Below are positions 44,608 through 53,439 of a DNA stretch of 64,000 bases, in pieces. Both the position numbers and the translations under genes were made by a program. The DNA comes from Alistipes sp. (lineage in GTDB: Bacteria; Bacteroidota; Bacteroidia; Bacteroidales; Rikenellaceae): the NCBI GenBank assembly GCA_022767745.1, contig JALENN010000006.1:248001-312000 (forward strand). The letters run 5' to 3'. The notes beneath the pieces were generated by a model that saw only the letters and a program-made list of their open reading frames with translations, was not told where the DNA came from and made no database searches. The stretch's first letter is position 1; the number at the start of each line of letters is the position of its first letter.

Positions 44608-45345
44608 ATGAACGAAACGACTCGCATACCATCGCACGTGGCCATCATTATGGATGGCAACGGCCGCTGGGCCCGCCGTCGCGGCAAGGAACGCTACGAG
44701 GGGCACATGGCCGGAATGGACGCCCTGCGCGCTACAGTCCGCAATGCCGCAGAGTACGGCGTGCGCTATCTCACCGTATATGCCTTCTCGACCGAGAACT
44801 GGGGACGGCCCCAGCAGGAGGTCGACGCCCTCATGCACCTTATATGCAAGGGCGTGGAGATGGAGACACCGGGACTCATCGAACAGAGTGTAAGGGTACG
44901 CATCCTCGGCGACAAGAGCCGTTTCTCGAAGGAGGTGCTCGAGTCCCTCGACCGCATCGAGAGCCGCACCGCCGCAGGCACGCGCATGACCCTCGTGCTG
45001 GCGCTCAACTACTCGTCGCGCAGCGAGCTGACGGCAGCCGTGCGTACGCTGGCAAGCCGCGCCGCCGCAGGCGAGATCGCGCCCGACCAAATCACGGAGC
45101 AGACCATCTCCGAGTCGCTCTACACGGCCGGCATGCCCGACCCCGACCTGGTCATCCGCACCAGCGGCGAGTACCGTCTGAGCAACTTCCTCCTCTGGCA
45201 GGCGTCATACGCCGAATTCTACTTCACCGACACGCTGTGGCCCGACTTCGACAAGGCCGAATTCGAGAAGGCCATGCAGGCATACGCCGCACGCGATCGC
45301 CGCTACGGCCTGGTCAGGGAGGGAGAACCCGGCAACGACGAATAA
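44608..45345 (+). CDS. uppS: Isoprenyl/undecaprenyl diphosphate synthase (cis-prenyltransferase)
   Basis: Makes the C55 lipid carrier for peptidoglycan and O-antigen. PSHVAIIMDGNGRWARRRGKERYEGH carries the catalytic Asp and diphosphate-binding loop. YLTVYAFSTENWGRP and the C-terminal DLVIRTSGEYRLSNFLLWQASYAEFYFTDTLWPDF are universal in the family. The start at 44608 (MNETTRIP) leaves 245 residues. The track start at 44587 is a TTG inside the promoter region. bamA follows after about 100 bp, so lipid carrier, outer-membrane biogenesis and chaperones cluster together. Confidence 0.97.
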   Translation: MNETTRIPSHVAIIMDGNGRWARRRGKERYEGHMAGMDALRATVRNAAEYGVRYLTVYAFSTENWGRPQQEVDALMHLICKGVEMETPGLIEQSVRVRILGDKSRFSKEVLESLDRIESRTAAGTRMTLVLALNYSSRSELTAAVRTLASRAAAGEIAPDQITEQTISESLYTAGMPDPDLVIRTSGEYRLSNFLLWQASYAEFYFTDTLWPDFDKAEFEKAMQAYAARDRRYGLVREGEPGNDE

Positions 45346-45446
45346 CAGATTCATGAGGGGGCGGGGAGCGAACCCGAACCCGAAAGCGGTAAAACCCGTT
45401 ACGAGATAAAGGAACCGAACAGGAAAAGAAATTTTTGGATATTTAG

Positions 45447-48059
45447 ATGAGATACGCAGGCAAACAATTCGTTGCGGTTGCGGCGGTACTGCTGCTGATG
45501 GTGCAGTACGCCTCGGCCCAGAATACGGATACACTCCGGGTGGACAAGAGAGCCGTCGAGGCCCAGCAGGAGGAGAAGGCAAAGGAGGAGAACCGCGACG
45601 ACGAGCAGGACGAGGACGAGGAGCCCCAGTTCGACCGCAACGCACCCGTCATGAGCGCCGACACCGAGCCCAGGCTCTACTACATACGCAACGTGAACAT
45701 CCACGGCGTGAAGTTCCGCGACAAGAACCTGCTGCTCTCGACATCGGGCCTTACGCCGGGCGACTCGCTCTACCTGCCCAGCACCTTCATCTCGGACGCC
45801 ATCACGCGTCTGTGGGGCCAGCGCTACTTCTCCGACGTGGAGATCGGCGCCAACATCGAGGGTGACAGCGTCGACCTCGAGGTCTTCCTGCAGGAGCGCC
45901 CCCGCGTGCGCAGCTGGAACTTCGAGGGCGAGCACATAGGCCGCAGCAAGCAGAAGGACCTCACGGACGAGCTCAAGCTCAAGGCCGGAACCGAGCTCTC
46001 GGACTACGTCATCGACAAGAACGAGAAACTCATCAAGAAGCACTTCATAGCCAAGGGCTTCCGCAACGTCGAGGTGTCGACGCGCATCGAGAACGACTCG
46101 ATTCGCCAGAACATGGTGAACGTGACATTCGAGATCGACCGCAACGAGAAGGTTCGCGTCGGTAGCATAACCTTCAGCGGCAACACCCAGTTCAAGGAGC
46201 GACGCCTGCGCCGCACCTTCAAGAAGACCCACCAGAAGAGCTTCAACTTCTTCCAGAACACCAAGCTCAACGAGGAGGACTACAAGGAGGACAAGAACCT
46301 GCTCATCGACTTCTACAACTCGCAGGGATACCGCAACGCCACAATCCTCTCGGACTCGGTCTACGCGATCAACCCCGAGCGCATAGGCATACACATCGAC
46401 CTGTCGGAGGGCGACAAGTTCTACATCCGCAACATCAAGTGGATCGGCAACTCGATCTACCCCACCGACGAGCTGCAGCAGATCTTCGGCGTCAAGAAGG
46501 GCGACACCTACGACAAGAAGTCGATGCACAAGCGACTCGGCATAGGCCGCGAGATGGACCCCGACGGAATGTCGGTATCGACCCTCTACCAGAACAACGG
46601 TTACCTGATGTCGCAGATCGACCCCTCGGAAATCGTCGTGGGCAAGGACTCGATCGACCTCGAGATCAAGGTATTCGAGGGCAAGCCCTTCACCGTGAAC
46701 GAGGTGGGTATCTCGGGTAACAACCGCGTCGACGACGAGGTGATCCGCCGTGAGCTCTACGTCTTCCCGGGCGAGCTCTACAACCGCGCCCTGCTGATGC
46801 GTACGCTGCGTATGCTGATGGGTATGGGACACTTCGACGCCGAGCAGATGCAGCCCGACATACAGCCCGTGTCGAGCGACAAGGTGAACATCAACTTCCC
46901 GCTCGTGGAGACCGCCAGCGACCAGTTCAACGTCGCCGGAGGCTGGGGATCGGGATCGTTCGTCGGCTCGGTCGGCATCACGCTCAACAACCTCTCGACG
47001 CGCAACCTCTTCAAGAAGGGAACGTGGACGCCATACCCCATGGGACAGAACCAGAAGTTCTCTATATCGGGACAGACCAACGGTACCTACTACAAGGCCA
47101 TCGCCGCCAGCTTCACCGACCCCTGGGTCGGCGGACACAAGCCCAACTCGCTCACCGTGTCGGGCCACTGGTCGGAGCAGAACAACGCCTACTACGTATG
47201 GCAGTCGGCTACGATGTACTTCCGCTCGTTCGGTCTGGCGGCAGGTCTGGGCAAGCGCCTCAAGTGGCCCGACCCCAACTTCTCGCTCTACCTCGAGGCA
47301 CAGTACACGCGTTACAGCCTCAAGAACTGGAACTACTTCATCATGAGCAACGGCGTGGCCAACGAGCTCTCGTTCAAGGTGGCGCTGTCGCGCTCGACGG
47401 TCGACCAGCCGATCTATCCCCGTTCGGGATCGGAGTTCTCGGCGGTGCTGACCCTCACGCCCCCCTACTCGCTCTGGGACGGCCGCGACTACTCTGACTC
47501 AAACATGCCCGACAGAACGCGATACAAGTGGATCGAGTACCACCGCTGGCAGTTCAACGCCCGCTGGTTCCTCCCCATATCGCGCAACAACAAGCTCGTG
47601 CTCATGGCCGGTGCCGAGATGGGATTCCTCGGTCACTACAACAAGAACAAGGTATCGCCCTTCGAGCGCTTCGAGGTCGGCGGTGACGGTATGAGCGGAT
47701 ACACCATCTACGGTGTGGACATCATCCGACTGCGCGGTTACGAGAACGGCGCCCTCGACCCCACAAGCGACTACTCGATCGGATACAACAAATATACTAT
47801 GGAGCTGCGTTACCCCGTTATATTGAAGGAGTCGTCGCAGATCTACGTCCTGGGCTTCCTCGAGGGCGGTAACGGATTCGACTCGTGGAAGAGTTTCTCG
47901 CCCTTCAAGATCAAGCGTTCGGCCGGTCTGGGCGTAAGGCTCTACCTGCCTATCGTGGGTCTGCTGGGTCTCGACTGGGGCTGGGGATTCGACGCTCCCG
48001 CAGGCTCGACCCGACGCAGCGGCAGCCAGTTCCACTTCACGATGGGTCAAACATTCTGA
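45447..48059 (+). CDS. bamA: Outer membrane protein assembly factor BamA
   Basis: Central component of the machine that folds outer-membrane beta-barrels. Signal peptide about 1-24 (ending YASAQ). A very acidic linker (about 30-55, EEKAKEENRDDEQDEDEE) precedes the POTRA domains (about 70-470; for example IRNVNIHGVKFRDKNLL and VRVGSITFSGNTQFKERRLRRTF), then a 16-strand barrel. IIRLRGYENGALDP is the loop-6 (V/I)RGF/Y motif, and the terminal strand ends FHFTMGQTF with aromatic Phe. 870 residues is typical for Bacteroidota. The two Skp-like genes follow. Confidence 0.96.
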   Translation: MRYAGKQFVAVAAVLLLMVQYASAQNTDTLRVDKRAVEAQQEEKAKEENRDDEQDEDEEPQFDRNAPVMSADTEPRLYYIRNVNIHGVKFRDKNLLLSTSGLTPGDSLYLPSTFISDAITRLWGQRYFSDVEIGANIEGDSVDLEVFLQERPRVRSWNFEGEHIGRSKQKDLTDELKLKAGTELSDYVIDKNEKLIKKHFIAKGFRNVEVSTRIENDSIRQNMVNVTFEIDRNEKVRVGSITFSGNTQFKERRLRRTFKKTHQKSFNFFQNTKLNEEDYKEDKNLLIDFYNSQGYRNATILSDSVYAINPERIGIHIDLSEGDKFYIRNIKWIGNSIYPTDELQQIFGVKKGDTYDKKSMHKRLGIGREMDPDGMSVSTLYQNNGYLMSQIDPSEIVVGKDSIDLEIKVFEGKPFTVNEVGISGNNRVDDEVIRRELYVFPGELYNRALLMRTLRMLMGMGHFDAEQMQPDIQPVSSDKVNINFPLVETASDQFNVAGGWGSGSFVGSVGITLNNLSTRNLFKKGTWTPYPMGQNQKFSISGQTNGTYYKAIAASFTDPWVGGHKPNSLTVSGHWSEQNNAYYVWQSATMYFRSFGLAAGLGKRLKWPDPNFSLYLEAQYTRYSLKNWNYFIMSNGVANELSFKVALSRSTVDQPIYPRSGSEFSAVLTLTPPYSLWDGRDYSDSNMPDRTRYKWIEYHRWQFNARWFLPISRNNKLVLMAGAEMGFLGHYNKNKVSPFERFEVGGDGMSGYTIYGVDIIRLRGYENGALDPTSDYSIGYNKYTMELRYPVILKESSQIYVLGFLEGGNGFDSWKSFSPFKIKRSAGLGVRLYLPIVGLLGLDWGWGFDAPAGSTRRSGSQFHFTMGQTF

Positions 48060-48071
48060 TGCCATCGGCCG

Positions 48072-48099
48072 TATATTTGAAAATAAATTCATACATTTG
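48072..48099 (+). promoter_or_regulatory. Tandem -7-like boxes before the first ompH/skp gene
   Basis: TATATTTG (48072-48079) and TACATTTG (48092-48099) lie exactly 20 bp apart in the 71 bp gap after bamA. Either could start a transcript, and neither has TTTG at -33. Confidence 0.5.
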
Positions 48100-48130
48100 T
48101 AAGTTAAGTGCCACGTAAAACCAAGTTATT

Positions 48131-48676
48131 ATGAAACGATTAACATTGATTCTGGCATTCGTTCTCTCGGCCGCGGGATTCGCCGCCGCCCAGAACAACA
48201 CCGTCGTGGTGAACAGCGAAAAGATATTCAAGTCGATCGACGCATACAACCAGGCCCTCACGCAGCTCGACCAGATGGCCGAACAGTACCAGAAGGACGT
48301 GGACGAGAAATTCAAGGCCGTAGAGGAGCTCTACAACGCCTACATGCAGCGCAAGTCGACCCTCTCGCAGGCCTCGCAGCAGGCAAACGAGGAGAACATC
48401 CTCAAACTGGAGAAGGAGGCTACCGAGTTCCAGGAGTCGATCTTCGGCACCGACGGCACGCTGATGAAACGCCGCATCGAGCTCATACAGCCCATACAGA
48501 AGCAGGTCTTCGACACCATCGAGGCCTACGCCAAGGAGAAGGGCATCGACATGGTGATCGACATAGCGCAGAACGCCACCATGCTCTACCACTCGGCCGA
48601 GAGTGACCACACGCAGGCCATAATCGACCGTCTGAAGGCCGCAGCTCCGGCCGCAGCCGCCACGGAGCAGCAATAG
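48131..48676 (+). CDS. OmpH/Skp-family periplasmic chaperone (paralogue 1)
   Basis: A 181-residue exported protein with signal peptide MKRLTLILAFVLSAAGFAAA. NTVVVNSEKIFKSIDAYNQALTQLDQ begins the short beta strand and long antiparallel helices of the Skp tentacle fold. A coiled-coil stretch (about 40-115) contains many Gln/Glu. DMVIDIAQNATMLYHS forms the closing strand. It holds unfolded outer-membrane proteins on the way to BamA, encoded just upstream. The C-terminal Ala-rich tail (AAPAAAATEQQ) is low complexity. A second copy lies downstream. Confidence 0.9.
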   Translation: MKRLTLILAFVLSAAGFAAAQNNTVVVNSEKIFKSIDAYNQALTQLDQMAEQYQKDVDEKFKAVEELYNAYMQRKSTLSQASQQANEENILKLEKEATEFQESIFGTDGTLMKRRIELIQPIQKQVFDTIEAYAKEKGIDMVIDIAQNATMLYHSAESDHTQAIIDRLKAAAPAAAATEQQ

Positions 48677-49001
48677 GCAAGCATCCTCCGGGGCCGAAGC
48701 CAGGGGGGGGGCGAAACCAGGAGACCGGAACCAAGGGGTCGGAACCAGGAGCCAAAGCCGGGAACGAAACCAGGGAATGAAGCCGGGGGCCCGAACCGAA
48801 GAAAAGAGGCAGGAGCCGGGGCAAGAAACCGGGCCGAGGCAAAGAAAAGAAGCACAACTCGGAGCAATGACCGTGGACCGAAACCTGAGACAGGAGCCAA
48901 GGTAAAAAAGGAACCTAAGCTGGCAGCTGGAACCGATGCATAACCCAGCCGAAAACACTAAAACGAAACTGAAACATATAATTACACACGAAAAAAAGAC
49001 C
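48677..49001. repeat. Purine-rich degenerate repeat with a G9 tract between the two skp paralogues
   Basis: A 325 bp gap with no gene. From about 48690 to 48910 the plus strand is a run of loosely repeated units around GGAACCAGGAGCC, GAAACCAGG and GAAGCCGGG, spaced about 12-15 bp, rich in A and G and with C only in CC pairs. A run of nine G lies at 48703-48711. Towards 48950 it gives way to an AT-rich leader. No consensus -7 box was seen before the downstream ATG. Confidence 0.6.
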
Positions 49002-49514
49002 ATGAAAAAAGTATTGAAACTGACCCTTGTGGTTGCATGTACGATGCTCTCGACATCGCTCTTCGCTCAGAAGTTCGGCCGCATCAACTCTCAGGAGATT
49101 GTAACCAACATGAACGAGTTCAAGGAGGCGCAGACCCAGATCCAGGCCTATGCCAAGGATCTCGACGCGCAGCTTGAGACCATCGGTGTGGAGTTCAACA
49201 CCAAACTGCAGGAGTTCCAGCAGAGCGCCGATACGCTGGGTGACGCCATGAAACAGCTCAAGGAGAAGGAGCTCAACGACCTCCAGACCCGCTATCAGGA
49301 GTTCCAGCAGATGGCCGGCAGCGACATGCAGAAGAAGCAGATGGAGCTGCTGCAGCCCATCCAGCAGAAGTGCATCGACGCCATCAACGAGGTTGCCAAG
49401 GCCGGCGGCTATGTCGTGATCTTCGACCTGGCTGCAGGTTCGCTCGCCTACATCGACGAGACGGCCACCACCGACATCAGCGCCGAGGTGAAGGCCAAGC
49501 TGGGCATACAATAG
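49002..49514 (+). CDS. OmpH/Skp-family periplasmic chaperone (paralogue 2)
   Basis: A 170-residue exported chaperone with signal peptide MKKVLKLTLVVACTMLSTSLFAQ. KFGRINSQEIVTNMNEFKEAQTQIQAYAKDLDAQLETIGVEF and the helix-rich QQMAGSDMQKKQMELLQPIQQKC fit Skp. The C-terminal VVIFDLAAGSLAYIDE is the closing strand of the family. It is more canonical than paralogue 1. The start at 49002 is preferred over the track start because the signal peptide begins there. A strong terminator follows. Confidence 0.92.
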   Translation: MKKVLKLTLVVACTMLSTSLFAQKFGRINSQEIVTNMNEFKEAQTQIQAYAKDLDAQLETIGVEFNTKLQEFQQSADTLGDAMKQLKEKELNDLQTRYQEFQQMAGSDMQKKQMELLQPIQQKCIDAINEVAKAGGYVVIFDLAAGSLAYIDETATTDISAEVKAKLGIQ

Positions 49515-49540
49515 GCCAAACCCCGCGAACGATAAAGGGA

Positions 49541-49576
49541 AGCGAAGCGTCGGCACTCCGATGCTTCGCTCTTTTT
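49541..49576 (+). terminator. Intrinsic terminator after the second skp gene
   Basis: AGCGAAGCGTCGG-CACT-CCGATGCTTCGCT forms a 13 bp stem (one G-U) with a four-base loop, then CTTTTT. Confidence 0.9.
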
Positions 49577-49661
49577 GTGTCCCGAAATGCGGCAACGCGG
49601 CGCAACGGATGGCCGTTCGGCAAAAAATCACTACCTTCGGGGAGCAAAACCTCCATAAGAG

Positions 49662-50831
49662 ATGAACCCAAGAATCGTTACCGCCATCCTCGCCGCCGTG
49701 ACGGCACTTCTCGCGGCCGCCCCGGCCACTGCCCAGACGACGACACCCATACCCTCACCCGCACAACTGCCCCGCACGATCGACTCGGGCACCTTCCCCG
49801 CGGGCCACATACAAGGCATAGCCGTCGACACGCAGCGCCGCTACATCTACTACTCCTACACCACGATGCTCGTCAAGGCCGACATGCAGGGCCGTGTCGT
49901 GGGAACGGTGACGGGACTGCTCGGGCACCTCGGCTGCCTCGACTTCAACGACGCCGACGGCCGCCTCTACGGCTCGCTCGAATATAAAAACGACGCCATC
50001 GGCCGCGGCATCCTCGCCATGCAGGGCAGCGACGGGACCGTCACCGACGGCTTCTACGTCGCCATCTTCGACGTCGACCGCATCACGCGCGAGGGTATGG
50101 ACGCCGAGCGCGACGGCATCATGACGGCCGTGTTCCTCGGCGACGTGCTCGACGACTACAAGGCCGAGATCGACACCGCCGACGGTCCCGTCGCCCACCG
50201 CTACGGCTGCAGCGGCATCGACGGCATCAGCTTCGGCCCGCGCTTCGGCCGCAACGGCGGCCGCCAGTACCTAACCGTGGCATACGGCATCTACGGCGAC
50301 ACGAACCGCACCGACAACGACTACCAGGTGCTGCTGCAGTACGACACGCGCGACTGGTCGAGGTACGAGCGTCCGCTGAGCCAGAGCGCCATGCACCGCA
50401 ACGGTCCCGCGCAGGCCGACGGCCGCTACTTCGTCTTCACGGGCAACACCACCTACGGCGTGCAGAACCTCGAATACGACGCTGCGTCGCGCTGCTGGTT
50501 CATGGCCGTGTACGCGGGCAAGAAAACGGGCTATCCGAACTATACGCTCTTTGCCGCCGACGGCGCGGCACGCCCCGTCAAACGCATACTTGAGGGCGTA
50601 CCCTATGCCCGCCGCGGCTATGTGGTGCCGCTGGCGCAGGCGGGGCTGCAGGACGGCGCCACGGGCATACGCGGCTGGCGCTTCGGCTACGGCGCAACGG
50701 GACTCTGCTCGCTCGGCGACGGATACTTCTACATATCGCACGACTACCGCAACGCCGACGGCCAGGGCAGCGTCATACGCCTCTACCGCCTGACGGGCGA
50801 CGCCGAGCAGCCGTTCAAGGCCGTCGAATAG
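49662..50831 (+). CDS. Secreted protein of unknown function, probably beta-propeller
   Basis: A 389-residue exported protein with signal peptide about 1-24 (ending APATAQ). The body shows repeated YIYYSYTTMLVKADMQG, HLGCLDFNDADGRLYGSLE and YQVLLQYDTRDWSRY segments, typical of blades in a beta-propeller, with many Gly/Asp/Tyr turns. I do not recognise a named family. The late segment GYVVPLAQAGLQDGATGIRGWRFGYGATGLCSLGDGYFYISHD looks like the closing part of the sheet. A possible -7 box TACCTTCG lies at 49632-49639. The membrane gene follows 12 bp later. Confidence 0.65.
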   Translation: MNPRIVTAILAAVTALLAAAPATAQTTTPIPSPAQLPRTIDSGTFPAGHIQGIAVDTQRRYIYYSYTTMLVKADMQGRVVGTVTGLLGHLGCLDFNDADGRLYGSLEYKNDAIGRGILAMQGSDGTVTDGFYVAIFDVDRITREGMDAERDGIMTAVFLGDVLDDYKAEIDTADGPVAHRYGCSGIDGISFGPRFGRNGGRQYLTVAYGIYGDTNRTDNDYQVLLQYDTRDWSRYERPLSQSAMHRNGPAQADGRYFVFTGNTTYGVQNLEYDAASRCWFMAVYAGKKTGYPNYTLFAADGAARPVKRILEGVPYARRGYVVPLAQAGLQDGATGIRGWRFGYGATGLCSLGDGYFYISHDYRNADGQGSVIRLYRLTGDAEQPFKAVE

Positions 50832-50843
50832 CATTGTAACGAC

Positions 50844-51494
50844 ATGAGACGCATGATGATAATACGACGCACGCCCGTCCCGCGGCGTGACATGGATCGC
50901 GCGTCGGCCCTCGACGAGCTCGACTGGTACGAGGCCCTCGTGCGGCGCAAGGTGCGCACATGGGGCCGCTGGCTCGACACCGACCACCGCCGCATCCTCA
51001 CCGACAACTTCGACCGGCTGGCACCGCTGCGCGACACGCTGCAGTTCCGGCACGACAAGGAGGGCTACTACATCGGCCAGGTCGACGAGGAGGGGCTGCG
51101 CCACGGCTACGGCGTCTACACCTGCGACACGATAGCCCCCAAGCGGTGGGTCATGCAGGCCGGCATGTGGCACGAGGGACGCCCCTCGGGCGCGCACACC
51201 CTCTACGACGCCAGCGGCCCGCGCGGCCACCACTACCTCGCCTCGGTCTACTACACGGGCGAGCGGCGCCACGAACCGGGGCTGGTGCAGTTCACCATCT
51301 CCGACGACGGCTACAACGGCCGCCCGCGCCGCTACCGCCGCTACGAGCGTTTCTCGCTGGCGACGATGGCCGTCGGGCTGTCGATGATATTCCTGCTGTG
51401 CTTCGCGCTGACGCGCAAGGTTATGCTGTGCCTTGTCGTATGCGCCGTCATAGCCTTCCTCTACGTCGTGGGATTCTCGCGGCGGCAGATATAG
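50844..51494 (+). CDS. Membrane protein with MORN-like repeats (unknown function)
   Basis: A 216-residue protein. A charged cytoplasmic N-terminal region contains DKEGYYIGQVDEEGLRHGYGVYTC (about 69-92) and MQAGMWHEGRPSG, both resembling MORN repeats (Y-x-G-x-x-x-G-x-x-H-G-x-G-x-Y), which bind lipids or proteins. Two hydrophobic helices close the protein (about 171-190 and 194-211). No catalytic motif seen. It is 12 bp after the secreted propeller-like gene, so likely one operon, but no joint role can be assigned. Confidence 0.6.
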   Translation: MRRMMIIRRTPVPRRDMDRASALDELDWYEALVRRKVRTWGRWLDTDHRRILTDNFDRLAPLRDTLQFRHDKEGYYIGQVDEEGLRHGYGVYTCDTIAPKRWVMQAGMWHEGRPSGAHTLYDASGPRGHHYLASVYYTGERRHEPGLVQFTISDDGYNGRPRRYRRYERFSLATMAVGLSMIFLLCFALTRKVMLCLVVCAVIAFLYVVGFSRRQI

Positions 51495-51514
51495 CCGCGC
51501 CCGCAACACATAAA

Positions 51515-51555
51515 ATCGGGGAGCCCGCAATCCGTAACGGACGGGGCTCCCCGAT
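51515..51555. terminator. Terminator between the MORN-like and kinase-like genes
   Basis: ATCGGGGAGCCC-(17 nt)-GGGCTCCCCGAT, a perfect 12 bp stem. A-rich sequence precedes it on the plus strand (T-rich on the minus), so it may serve both converging genes. Confidence 0.75.
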
Positions 51556-51579
51556 ATCGTTTACAAACGGGCCGCGCGC

Positions 51580-52659
51580 CTATCGCGCCAGCTCCCTGAC
51601 GATGTCGCACATCTGCGCGTACTGCTCCTCCATGCTGCGCAGCAGCTTGTACTGGGCGTGCGTACGCACGAGGTTGTGGTCGGCATATGCCGTCTTGTAG
51701 TACTTGTCGCCGTCGATGTAGTCCATAAGGAAGCGGAGCACCTGCTCGAAGGTGATGTAGCGCGCCGAGAAGGCCAGCCAGTCGAGCTCGCTCTGCGTCA
51801 TGGTGGCGCGCTGCTGCGAGAGGTAACCGTCGGCATAGGCGCGGAACATCTCGATGCTCAGCCCCACGTTGTCGAGATTGCGGTCATCCTCCGCACCCGT
51901 GTTGGCATACGAGCGGATGGCGTCGCCGAAGTCGTTGAGCGACGTCGAGCTCATCACCGTGTCGAGGTCGATGGCACAGAGCACCTTGCCCGTGGGTTTG
52001 TCGAAGAGGATGTTGCTTATCTTGGTGTCGTTGTGCGTGACGTGGGTGGGGATGGTGCCGTTCTCGACGAGCGACCAGAAGTCGAGCATCTCGCCGCGGC
52101 GCGACTCGATCCAGCCGATCTCCTCCTTGAGCGAGGCGACACGTCCCGCGGGGTCGGCCGCTACGGTCTCGTCCCACTGCTTGAAGCGCCAACGTATGTT
52201 GTGGAAGCCCTTGATGGTCTCGTTCAGCGGCTTGTCGAAGTCCGCCAGCAGGGCCTGGAAGCGGCCTATGCCCACGCCGCCCTGATATGCCAGCTCGGGC
52301 GAGTCGGCACGGTCGTAGCTCAGCGTGTCGGGAATGAAGAGGCACACGGCCCAGAAGTTGCCCTCGTCCTCGACATAGAGGCGTCCGTCACGCGCGGGGA
52401 TCACCGTCAGCGTCTCGCGCATGGGGTCGGCCACCTTGGCCTTGATGTGCGTGGTCACGGCCAGTATGTTGTCCATCATGCCCGGCACGTCGGGGAAGAC
52501 CTGGTGGTTCTTGCGCTGCAGGATGTAGTCGGGAGCGTCACCCTCGGTGCGGACGATGAAGGTGTCGTTGATAAAGCCCTCGCCCAGAGGTTTCACCGAG
52601 GCGATCGTACCCTCGAGCGTGAAACGCCCGGCAATAGATAAAAGTTTCTCGTTGGTCAT
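51580..52659 (-). CDS. Phosphotransferase family sugar kinase (NahK-like)
   Basis: A 359-residue protein-kinase-fold phosphotransferase (APH superfamily). VKPLGEGFINDTFIVR is the nucleotide loop, DYILQRKNHQVFPD holds the lysine, THVTHNDTKISNILFD (about 204-219) has the catalytic HxD, and VLCAIDLDTVMSSTSLNDFGDAIRS (about 224-248) has the metal Asp. The second block closely resembles N-acetylhexosamine 1-kinase of the lacto-N-biose/galacto-N-biose pathway. Phosphorylation of GlcNAc/GalNAc or a related sugar is inferred; choline-like substrates are not excluded. It follows the CBM9-like gene by 58 bp. Confidence 0.75.
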   Translation of the reverse strand: MTNEKLLSIAGRFTLEGTIASVKPLGEGFINDTFIVRTEGDAPDYILQRKNHQVFPDVPGMMDNILAVTTHIKAKVADPMRETLTVIPARDGRLYVEDEGNFWAVCLFIPDTLSYDRADSPELAYQGGVGIGRFQALLADFDKPLNETIKGFHNIRWRFKQWDETVAADPAGRVASLKEEIGWIESRRGEMLDFWSLVENGTIPTHVTHNDTKISNILFDKPTGKVLCAIDLDTVMSSTSLNDFGDAIRSYANTGAEDDRNLDNVGLSIEMFRAYADGYLSQQRATMTQSELDWLAFSARYITFEQVLRFLMDYIDGDKYYKTAYADHNLVRTHAQYKLLRSMEEQYAQMCDIVRELAR

Positions 52660-52717
52660 GGTTCTATTCGGTTATATATGTTTCGGGATGCAGGCCGCAG
52701 CGCACGCCGCGGCTATT

Positions 52718-53401
52718 TCATAACAGCACCACCTCGCCGAAGTACTCGGGGCGGTGGAAGTCGGGTTTGGGCGCCGTGATGGGGGCCCAGCTCAGGAAGT
52801 GGGGACGCTCGCACCTGTCGCCGCACTTGTAGAAGTTGGCGCGAAGGCTGCGCGGCGCACCGTGCAGGCCCAGCAGGTCGAACGGTATGACCTCGACGAG
52901 CCACCAGCGCTGTCCCGCACCGCACGAGTCGATCGTGGCGTGCGGCAGCGACGCGATGCGGCGCACGCGCGACAGACGCCCGGCGTCGAAGTGCTCGGCA
53001 TCGGTGCGCGAGCGGCGGTGTGCCGCAAGCAGGGTGCCGATGCAGTTGATCTCGAAGTTGTAGTAACCCTCGCCCGCGGGGTCGGCCACGAAGAACTCGA
53101 CGCAGCTGTCCTCCCACACGGGGCCGTTGTCCTCGGTGGTGACGGCGCGCACATGGTCCTCCTCGACCTCGAACATCACGGCCAGCGACGCATCGGAGTG
53201 CGCCACGCGCATCGACACCTTCGGGGCATATGAATACTCGGGCCAGTTGACGCACGCGACGGGATAGCTGTCCAACCAGTCGCGCATGACGGGTACGATC
53301 TCGGCATCGGTCATACGTTCGATGTTACGCATGAAACGCGCCTCGACAACAGTCGGAGAGGCAGTTATCGGAGCACCGGGTCGGGTCACAATCTCTTCCA
53401 T
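52718..53401 (-). CDS. CBM9-like (DOMON-type) carbohydrate-binding protein, probably cytoplasmic
   Basis: A 227-residue beta-sandwich protein. Segments such as YAPKVSMRVAHSDASLAVMFEVEEDHVRA, VWEDSCVEFFVAD, GYYNFEINCIGTLLAAH and WWLVEVIPFDLLGLHG match the CBM9-like pattern (DSCVEFF, N-E-I-N-x-x-G). No signal peptide or membrane helix can be seen: it starts MEEIVTRPGAPIT, unlike the usual secreted CBM9 proteins. First gene of an operon with the sugar kinase and preceded by a clear promoter. It may bind a sugar or sugar-phosphate inside the cell. Function unknown. Confidence 0.75.
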   Translation of the reverse strand: MEEIVTRPGAPITASPTVVEARFMRNIERMTDAEIVPVMRDWLDSYPVACVNWPEYSYAPKVSMRVAHSDASLAVMFEVEEDHVRAVTTEDNGPVWEDSCVEFFVADPAGEGYYNFEINCIGTLLAAHRRSRTDAEHFDAGRLSRVRRIASLPHATIDSCGAGQRWWLVEVIPFDLLGLHGAPRSLRANFYKCGDRCERPHFLSWAPITAPKPDFHRPEYFGEVVLL

Positions 53402-53439
53402 TTTATATCCGTTTTCTATCCGTTATAAATCACACAATC

